Below, in pieces: positions 9,541-16,276 of a DNA stretch of 16,276 bases (the first letter of the stretch is position 1; each line of letters opens with the position of its first letter). The notes under the pieces were generated by a model. The model did not search any database, was not told the DNA's origin, and saw only the letters and a program-made list of their open reading frames with translations. The position numbers and the translations under genes are program-made. The stretch covers positions 1 through 16,276 of the forward strand of contig JALLAP010000284.1 in the NCBI GenBank assembly GCA_036939355.1, in the 5' to 3' direction. The DNA comes from Thalassiosira profunda (Eukaryota > Bacillariophyta > Thalassiosirophyceae > Thalassiosirales > Thalassiosiraceae).

Positions 9541-12500
9541 CCTTCCGAATTAGTAGCACAGTTCGACACGATGGAAAGAGCAATCCTCTCCCGGCAATGG
9601 TTCATGTGCTCCTGGCTGAAGACCAACGGGCAGTCCATCGAGATGAAGTCGGCGAACATGCACGTGAAGACGCCGCAGTCGAACCCGTTCCTCTGCTGCG
9701 GCGTGTCGCTGGTGCATCCCACCAGCTTCCACTCGGAGATGTCTAGCTCCGATCCCTTTTTCGCCTTGTGTTCGTCCTGCAGGAACCGCAGCAACCCCTC
9801 GATCTTCGCGTGGATCGTGCCCCCAAAGGAATCGTAGTATTGGATTTTCTTCTCCTCCACGAAGATGACCGCGCTCGTCCAGTGGAGGTTGTCGAGGTTG
9901 ATCGGGCACACGATGTACTTCAGGCTGAACACGTCTTCTCCGGGCACCTTTGCTCCCCAGTTCGCCACGTTCGCGTAGCTGTACACCCCCCTCTTGGACG
10001 GATCGTTGCTCTTCTCGCAAAACAGCTCCTGCATGAAGAAGCTGTTGAAGAAGTGCGATCGCCTCCGCCCCGGCTGCATCCTGCACAGCTTCTCGTCCCG
10101 CTTGGCCAGGCAGTTTTTGAGGAAGTAGTTGATTATCTCGTCGTTGAGCCACTGCCCCGGTCGCAGCGTCTGCATGCTCCCACGCTTGACGCTGTCGGAG
10201 CTGTTGCTCGCCACAAACCCTGCCAGAGGACCGCCGCCCCAGATGGCGTTGTGGACGACTCGCTGTTCCTCAGCGGTGAGGGAGCGCTCGAGATTCGCCA
10301 CCGCCTCCCGCGCCATGGCTGTCCATTCCCCAGCATGACTCTGGTTGATCGTTTCCACGCCCTGTCCCGCCTCGTCCTGCATTGCCTCGGGCTCAGGCTC
10401 GTACCTAGCCTCGCTCTGCATGGGCGGCCCATTATTCTGCAACAGCTTGCCCCCCGGCGCATTCTCATCGTCACCGCCTGGTTTCCCGGCGCCTCCCGCC
10501 TCATCACACAACGACATGAAGAAAGAAGCTTTTGTCACCAATCGCTTCAGACTGTCGACCTGCTCAGCGCTCCTCACGATGATGTTCCGCTTCCCAGAAT
10601 CAGCGTCATCGTGGTACAGGGTCTTGGAGGCAATCGTGTCTCGGATGCGCTGGGCAATCTTCTCTATCTTTCGCTGGGCTTCGGGGCTATTGTCCTCGAA
10701 GAAAGCTCGAGTTAAGAACCCCGTATTGTCCCTCACGTCTGTGGCCGAAATGCGGAGAAAGGTGCGAGTGTATCCGCGGGCATCGAACAAGTCAGATGGA
10801 AGTCGATTCCTTATCGCTCGCTTGAGATGGTGGAGCAATGCTGTGCGAACAATGATCAGCCGGCGGTTCCTGTGCACCTTTTTGTCAGGGTCGCTGCAAT
10901 AACTGTTCTCGCCACACTCGACTCTTGTCCCGCCAGAACTCGTCTCTTCGCCCGTCTTAAACGATCGCACGAAGAGGTCTTTCGCATCACCATTCTTTGT
11001 CCCGGTCAAATTGCCCAACATCCTGACCGTCACTACCGCTGCGTCCACCCATGTGTCGTCGATCTCCATCCTGTCTTGCGCAGGGTGAAGAGTTCTATCG
11101 TCGTGTCTTTGGTGAACGGCACCTCCGGGTTGACCGCCTTGGCAACTTCGGCTGCCATCTTAATCAGGTCGCCCTCGTCAGTGAGGCCGCGCAAGGCTTC
11201 GTAAACAGTCAGTTGGGATGGTCCATTGTTGAAGATTGTCAGATGAATGAGGTGCGTCAAGTGATTTTCGGTTGGATCGCCGACGCGAACGAAGGCAGCG
11301 AGATCGCAATCACTGACTGCCTTGCAGTCGTCAAGGACGGCATCATCTCCATTCGCCTTGCGATAGAGCGACGCCTTCAGCTCTCTTATCCCGTCTGTGA
11401 CATGTGCTGGCTCATCTTCGATGGCTGCTCTGTTTGACTTCTTTTCGCGCGTCGCTGAAAAGGCGTGAAGAATGGCGCCGTGTGCAGTGCCAGGAGAGAA
11501 GTCGGGCACAGATAAGAGTGCGTCGGCATCGGCCGCTCTTTTCTGAGCATCGCGCTTCAATCTTGCCCCAATCAATTTGCTTGCAGGAGTGAGGGGTGCC
11601 AGGACAGCCAGCAAGTCGGCAGTGATCTCCGACACGATGGGCAGATTGTCCTTGCTCGCGTAAGCAAAATGGACAAGGCACTGAACAACTCTGAGCAAGT
11701 CAGTTTCAGCCATCATTGGCACGCCCTCGTTCCAGTTCACATCGATGCGAGCGAAGAGATCCTGGTAGAGCTTCTCGTCAAACACGACATGGCTCTCTTC
11801 GATGAGAGAAGGAGTGGCTTCATTCCCACCTCCATCATCGGAACTGCTGCCTGGATCGTTGTTTTCCACGTCACCAGAAGGAGAATGAATGTGGCTGGCA
11901 TCTCGGGGCCTCTCCCTCCCATTCACATCTGCAAGAGGATTCCGCCTCTCGCGACCCGTCCTCGGTTCAGCTCTGTTTGCTGCGTTTGGGGGACGATCTG
12001 CTCTCTTGGGCGTTAATTGGGGTTCGTTGTCGTCCTCGCCGGTGTCGTCGTCCACCGCCTGGCTGCTCGCCTGCTTTGCTTTGCGACCCGCTGACCTGTT
12101 CTGAGATCGATCTCTGATGAAGTTTGCTTCGTCACTGTTATCGCTTGTCGCCACTGGCTTTGCGCCACCTGCAGAGCTCGTTCGAAGGCGTTGTGATCGG
12201 CGAGGACCTTCCAGTGCTGTTGCGTTTTGCCCTTCATCGTCGTCGCCACTCTCCGTCAACATTGGATCGCCGTCGTGAGGTCTCTCTTGATCAGGAGCAG
12301 TTGCTGCATCCCTCGTTTCAATTTCGATGTCGTCTTCTGGCTTATCGCCGTGAACTCGAGCCTTCGACGGTTCCTCTGCCGTTGAATGCTGACCAGCCGC
12401 GCGTTCGTCAATACCTGATTCACTTCCACCTGGGCCATTCTGAAGTACTCCTGTCGACCCTGCAAGAGACCCATCAGTGTTGGTTGCGCCTTGCACAGCC

Positions 12501-13309
12501 TGGACAGCCCAACCCTCGTAGGCGGCGGCCGCCGCCTCCTCGCTCGCTTCTTTGAGCTCTGAAAGAAAATCACTGCCGAATGGAGCCACCAACTCGGTCA
12601 TTAACACGTTCAGCGTTAAACCGCAGAGACCTTGCATTTCCACGAGATGCTGGCGCAATTCATCGCCCTCCTTTCCCGATTCCGGCTTGAAGAGGATGCT
12701 GCTGGCACGAATTCCATGGCGAGAACTTTGTTTCATCAACATTGCCAGTCGAAAAAATGCTGTCTTTGCTGCCTCCTCATCGAGAGTAGTCCTCCCGTCC
12801 ATAGGGTCAGGGCCGTGGAACGACGACAGTGGTGTTGAACTCTCTGCTGAAGAGCCGACAGATCTCAACAAAGATCTGTTAAAACTTGCTGGCGTACTTT
12901 GTCCGTGATCGCAGCTGCCATCATCTTGAGATGCTGCGGCCTGTGTCTCGGGCGCTAGAGATGGCGAGGCCGCGTTAAGCTTTCCCATCTCGCTGCGTCC
13001 CTTGTTAGCGCTGCGAGGGGAACTCAGCATTTGGCCCTCCATATTGGCATTTGCGCCGTCGTCATGCGGTGTTTGTTCCAGAGACTGGCTCGTGTTGGAA
13101 GGCGGCGGGAGAACAAGCCCGCCCGGCCTCTCCCATGAACTCGTGCCAGAGAAGCGCTCATGGTAATATAGCCTCCCGGAACCTGGATCCACCACAGATT
13201 CCCACACTGGCTCCGGAAGAGCTACAGCAGGCCTCTCCCATGTAGTATTGCCAGAGATGCGCTCATAGTAGTACGTCCTTCCCGTGACGGGGTCTACGAG
13301 AGGATCCCA
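9504..13309 (-). CDS. Tandem WW-domain protein with C-terminal Ulp1/SENP-type (C48) SUMO protease
   Basis: Probable SUMO-specific cysteine protease with N-terminal Pro-motif binding domains. WW1 (13309-13229) and WW2 (13204-13124) both carry DPxxGRxYYxERxSGxxxWERP. A long Ser/Asp/Glu-rich, probably disordered region follows (to about 11900), then an alpha-helical region without a known match. The catalytic domain has TLRPGQWLNDEIINYF, His at 9884-9882 (LDNLHW), Asp at 9833-9831 (YYDSFGG), Gln at 9695-9693 and Cys at 9677-9675 (PQQRNGFDCGVF), a complete C48 set. Two problems: the frame changes in 11033-11069, where the N-terminal frame stops at TAG and the protease frame takes over, by a weak intron (GTGCCG to GATGGAG, 59 nt) or a one-base frameshift; and no ATG precedes WW1, so a 5' exon joins at the CTGCAG acceptor at 13310. 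Two overlapping genes is a less likely reading. Confidence 0.82.
13124..13309 (-). repeat. Tandem WW domain repeats
   Basis: Two 27-residue WW cores spaced 35 residues apart: the first begins WDPLVDPVTGRTYYYER, the second WESVVDPGSGRLYYHER, each closing with SG, three polar residues and WERP. Both tryptophans and the Tyr-Tyr pair expected for ligand binding are kept. A third, damaged copy appears upstream at about 13371-13321 (SSGQSSWER). Confidence 0.88.
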
Positions 13310-13482
13310 CTGCAGATCAAAATGCCTCTCCCACGAACTTTGTCCAGAGGATCGCCAGCAGGACGAGGAGATGTAAGTCCACGCACGGCAATTGCCCTCC
13401 TCTCATTGCTTTCTTCTTCCTCAAAGGGTGAATGCCAGTGCGGACGCCGCTGGGCAGAATTGCAGCAACAGTCGGACCGTAA

Positions 13483-13842
13483 CACCGGACCGATCGCGTC
13501 GGTACTGAACACACCAAGACTCGCGGCGACAACGAGAAGCATCATAAGCAAACTCGTCTCCAGAATGAGGAGGAGCATGTCGTTACGCGTGCACATGTTG
13601 CGAGAAGCGCCAACAGGCTGACCAAGGTCGAGCGAAAGGTGGACGAAGTCCACGGAATGCTCAAACGCGCTCTGACTGGGGAGATGGACAGGTACTCTGG
13701 GCCACCCCGATCGGTGACGAAGCCCCGGAACCTTTCTGCCACTGCCTTTCCCGTGGATAAAGCATCCAAGCGGAAGAGGCCCCACTACCGCGACGCGGCC
13801 GCCGAGAAGCACTGCAAGCGCATGCGCGAGGCCAGGGAGTAG
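13483..13842 (+). CDS. Possible last exon of an unknown plus-strand coiled-coil protein
   Basis: A 119-residue stretch is open from just after a TAA (13480-13482) to TAG at 13842. It is highly charged: NEKHHKQTRLQNEEE, then RLTKVERKVDEVHGMLKR with hydrophobic residues at coiled-coil spacing, then a basic end (KASKRKRPHY and KHCKRMREARE) that could be a nuclear signal. The first in-frame ATG is late, so upstream exons would be needed. A good intron lies upstream on this strand (GTAAGT at 13373, pyrimidine-rich TCCTCAAAG acceptor at 13426), preceded by an ATG at 13322, but that exon reads in a different frame and would need one more junction. The opposite strand offers a rival first exon for the WW-Ulp1 gene (13596-13387). 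I do not recognise the family. Confidence 0.4.
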   Translation, partial: HRTDRVGTEHTKTRGDNEKHHKQTRLQNEEEHVVTRAHVARSANRLTKVERKVDEVHGMLKRALTGEMDRYSGPPRSVTKPRNLSATAFPVDKASKRKRPHYRDAAAEKHCKRMREARE

Positions 13843-13973
13843 GGGGGTTCCGGGTGTTGGGTGTTGTCGCCTCGTTGTTTCCGGGTGACCTAGCAAGCCC
13901 GTGTAATTTTGTGGTGTAAAATCGATTGTTGCCTTTCTTCGCCTTTCTCTCTGGGAACCTCTATTCGACGCGA

Positions 13974-15230
13974 TTACTCGCCCGCCTGCGCCATCGCATC
14001 GTCCGACGACACGATTGCAATGTCCACCTTTTCCTCTTCCTCCTCCTCCTGGGCGCTCCCCTGCTTCTTCGCCCTCTGCGCTGTGAGCCAACCGTCGTAT
14101 TCGTAGTACGGAATTTTTGCAGTGACATTGTCGAACCTCGCGGAGTCCAACCGCGGAAAGCCATAGTCGCTCCTGGCATCATCGAGGCAGTCCGTGATCT
14201 CCCTGTACAGGCCAAGGTCGGCCGCGTTCCGCTCCGTCAATCGCTTCACCGTTTCATTCCGTGCGATCAATGGCACCCGTTTGTTCGCCTCGTGGCTCGT
14301 CCGCTCGCAGAACGCCCCCCTCTTCTTCCTAACGCCCTTGACGCCGAAGAAATCCTCCACCGCTTTGGCGTAGGTGGGATCCTTCAGATGCTCGAGCGAC
14401 ACGATGAAGTTGTACCGGTACAGCCTCGCCCGGGCCACCTCCAGCTGCTCCTCCGTGGTTGTATTCGTCCGCGGGCAGGACATCCCCGAGAACCACTGGG
14501 TGTAGCAGTTGATGGCGCAAGTGCCCAGCCTGAAGTATCGCCGCTCGCAGATTGTCGGTTCGTGTCCCCCCGTCTCCATCCACGTCTCAAGTTGCCGCGC
14601 ATTCTCCTCCGTCGGCACGAATTCCTCGCCGTCTGGTGCTCTCTTTCGCCTCATCTTCATCCTCATTAGATCCGTGCACTCCCACCGCCCCTGGTATTTG
14701 AAGTGGCTGATCGACCGGTCGATCGGCTCTCGCAGGTGGGTGACATAAAATGTGGGCACATCGTGCGTTCCGGGCTCCTCGGCCTCCTTCCACTCCATGT
14801 GCTCGTACTCCAATCCGTGGTGCATCGCCACCCGCTTGAAGTACTCGGCCAGCGACGTGCCCCCGGCCTTGCGCGTGTGGTAGAAGTACAATCGTCTGAA
14901 TTTTGCGGTGGTGGACCACGTCCAAGTTGTGTTATCGTTGGAGCGTACGGCAGCGCGGAAGTGCGGCCGGCACGCCGGAGATGCGGGCGTGTCGGCCTCC
15001 CGCTGGATCAGGTTGCCATCAACCCGGGATAGGATGGCATCGACGTCCCGGTCAGATATTCGGCGCTGCTTCCTCTTCCTCTTGCGTCCGCCTGGAGGCG
15101 CTGTTGATGTCGACGCGCCGGAGGGGTGCTCATAGTATTGAAAATAGGACAACAGATTGAAGCGGCGGATCTGGGCGACCGATACCAGCCCCGCGAGGGC
15201 GAGGAACGCGAGGGTGGATCGGGCCGCCAT
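13974..15230 (-). CDS. Golgi-type membrane sulfotransferase
   Basis: A 418-residue type II membrane enzyme that would transfer sulfate from PAPS to a carbohydrate or protein in the Golgi lumen. Residues 5-20 are a short N-terminal membrane anchor followed by a basic linker (GGRKRKRKQRR, about 48-57). The 5'-phosphosulfate loop is HTRKAGGTSL (118-127) and the 3'-phosphate motif is THLREPIDRSISHFKY (164-179), as in carbohydrate sulfotransferases related to HS2ST and GalST. Lumenal N-glycosylation sequons (for example NTTT) and a Cys-rich middle (CERRYF, CAINCY, SCPR) fit the compartment. The C-terminus has a six-Glu run then KVDIAIVSSDD, which is unusual for the family. No intron is needed. Its 3' end is duplicated at 8894-9195. 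It is divergent from an FkbM-like gene 190 bp away. The acceptor substrate cannot be read from the sequence. Confidence 0.9.
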   Translation of the reverse strand: MAARSTLAFLALAGLVSVAQIRRFNLLSYFQYYEHPSGASTSTAPPGGRKRKRKQRRISDRDVDAILSRVDGNLIQREADTPASPACRPHFRAAVRSNDNTTWTWSTTAKFRRLYFYHTRKAGGTSLAEYFKRVAMHHGLEYEHMEWKEAEEPGTHDVPTFYVTHLREPIDRSISHFKYQGRWECTDLMRMKMRRKRAPDGEEFVPTEENARQLETWMETGGHEPTICERRYFRLGTCAINCYTQWFSGMSCPRTNTTTEEQLEVARARLYRYNFIVSLEHLKDPTYAKAVEDFFGVKGVRKKRGAFCERTSHEANKRVPLIARNETVKRLTERNAADLGLYREITDCLDDARSDYGFPRLDSARFDNVTAKIPYYEYDGWLTAQRAKKQGSAQEEEEEEKVDIAIVSSDDAMAQAGE

Positions 15231-15418
15231 TCGCTGCTTGGGCTGGGAGGACGCCTCCGCCAGCGCGCCCCGCTCCAGCTCCAGCGCAGGAGCCAGGGAA
15301 CTTCTTCAGTCTTCAGCTCTAAATACCCCCAGTCCCGTGATGGTCACGTGATACAACCACCTGCTAGATCTCTCGCCCGCCCAGCCTCTTCAAAGCTCGT
15401 CAACCAAAGGAAGCGGCG
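15231..15418. promoter_or_regulatory. Head-to-head promoter with palindromic CACGTG
   Basis: The 188 bp between the sulfotransferase and FkbM-like start codons holds CACGTG at 15345-15350 within GGTCACGTGATA, the core bound by bHLH and bZIP factors in many eukaryotes. A weak A/T-rich element (TCTAAATACC) lies at about 15317-15327. Being palindromic and central, the site could serve both genes. Function is inference. Confidence 0.45.
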
Positions 15419-16276
15419 ATGGCGGCTCGCTGGACGGCGCCCAAGCCTCCCCTCACTCGTGGGATGCGTGGAGTGGGTATATCAGCTGGGAGCTGGTCGG
15501 CACGTGGATGCACCGTCGGTTGCTGTGTGCAATCGAAGGCAACGTCGAATGTCGGTATCCGGAAGTCAGGATGGGCAGGCGCGGGTGCGACGCCACACCT
15601 TTGCAATTAAGCTCGCTCTCGCCTTCGGTATCTTCGGCGCGTGGGCAATATCCCAGCGCAACGACCTTCCCTCGATGGGGGGAGTCGTCGAATGGCGCAA
15701 TGCAACAATTTTTGCAACGAACAGTGAACGGCAACGCAAGCTCGCCGACGGATGCTTCCACGTCTTTTTAGACGTGGGAGCAAACATTGGTATTCATGGC
15801 AGGTTCCTGCTGGAACCATCCAAGTATTCAAAGGCGTGGATCGCCCGGCGCTTCTTTAGGAAACACTTTGGCCCCGAGGAATCCAGAGACAATAGAGATT
15901 TCTGTGTCTTTAGTTTCGAACCGAACCCGGCGCATAAAGAGCGACACGAGGAGATGCGGCGGGCATACGAAGCAGTGGGATGGCGGTATCATCCCATCTT
16001 TGGAGGTGTGGGCGATGACGACGGCAATCTCACGTTCTATCACATCGGGGACGAGTACGGCTTCACGACCCTAAAGAGCAGCTGCCGCAAACGGTGCGAT
16101 CCCGAGCATGTGCCGGTGTACCGCCTCAGCAGTTGGATCGACCGCGAGGTCCACGGGAGGGAGATTCCGCAACCATTTGCAACCAACGGATACGACAATG
16201 GACCTCGCGTGACGATGAAAGTGGACATCGAAATGATGGAATGGCTTGTCTTCCCCGACCTGCTCCTCTCGGGCGT
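15419..16276 (+). CDS. FkbM-like methyltransferase with N-terminal membrane anchor, 3' part outside window
   Basis: SAM-dependent methyltransferase of the FkbM type, probably acting on sugars or lipids in the Golgi. The main frame (starting on multiples of three from 15549) gives a short basic leader (ARVRRH), one hydrophobic anchor (FAIKLALAFGIFGAWAI), then the SAM-binding motif FLDVGANIGIHG (about residue 75 counted from 15549), VFSFEPNP (about 122-128) and KVDIEMMEW (about 224), the position where the family usually has a Lys-Asp-Glu-Gly pattern. The start is ambiguous: either ATG 15549 directly, or ATG 15419 (strong GCGATGG context) joined by a 97-nt intron 15473-15569 (GTGGGT to AAGTCAG, phase 0). 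Both lead in frame into the basic leader, and I give the wider span. The reading frame runs off the right edge. Confidence 0.86.

Noticed and set aside
9768..10715. Open frame of 315 residues on the plus strand
   Set aside because: It is antisense to the Ulp1 catalytic domain; composition (runs of His, Arg, Pro, Val) is typical of a shadow of a GC-rich coding strand.
13926..14669. Open frame of 247 residues on the plus strand
   Set aside because: It is antisense to the sulfotransferase, which has both PAPS-binding motifs on the minus strand.
15419..15610. A stand-alone 63-residue protein from the ATG at 15419
   Set aside because: It overlaps the FkbM-like gene and looks unstructured; a first exon spliced at 15473, or an unused upstream ATG, explains it better.
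1..16276. Bacterial defence system, CRISPR array, prophage, tRNA or rRNA genes
   Set aside because: Spliced genes and eukaryotic families throughout; no regular spaced repeats, cloverleaf-like segments or rRNA-like conserved stretches were seen by eye.

Overview
The window looks like nuclear DNA from a eukaryotic microbe, most likely a diatom or another photosynthetic stramenopile. Genes are split by short GT-AG introns (about 63-102 nt), coding third positions are fairly GC-rich, and the first protein starts with a signal-peptide-like segment followed by an LTAP motif that resembles heterokont plastid targeting. The gene families (MLO, MATE, BTB, WW, Ulp1/C48 SUMO protease, Golgi-type sulfotransferase, FkbM-type methyltransferase) are eukaryotic in this combination. 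The lineage call is inference. I saw no rRNA, tRNA, CRISPR array, transposon or bacterial operon signal.

Layout. (1) 1156-1, minus: N-terminal 385 residues of a MATE/DinF-type transporter that runs off the left edge. (2) 1409-7138, plus, divergent from the MATE gene: one gene of about 11 exons for an MLO-like seven-helix membrane protein of about 1,664 residues, with a very long cytosolic tail, a duplicated exon pair carrying a repeated phospho-site-like motif, a second hydrophobic block and a C-terminal region with a PH-like look. (3) 7249-8760, plus: a proline-rich BTB/POZ protein. (4) 8761-9540: gene debris, comprising a truncated copy of the 3' end of the sulfotransferase gene found at 13974-15230 and a frameshifted copy of an internal piece of the neighbouring protease gene. 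(5) 9504-13309, minus: a large gene with tandem WW domains at the N-terminus and a complete Ulp1-type cysteine protease domain at the C-terminus, with one reading-frame break near 11050 and an unresolved 5' end. (6) 13483-13842, plus: a charged coiled-coil reading frame whose codons are exact complements of a possible hydrophobic first exon of gene 5, so the strand is uncertain. (7) 15230-13974, minus: a full-length type II membrane sulfotransferase. (8) 15419 to the right edge, plus: a type II membrane FkbM-like methyltransferase, divergent from gene 7 across about 190 bp containing a palindromic CACGTG.

How they may work together (inference). Genes 7 and 8 form a head-to-head pair of probable Golgi enzymes that could sulfate and methylate the same surface polysaccharide. 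Genes 5 to 7 and the debris at 8.8-9.5 kb suggest a history of partial tandem duplication and decay. The most unusual object is the MLO-like protein with its repeated tail motif and a candidate 3-nt microexon.
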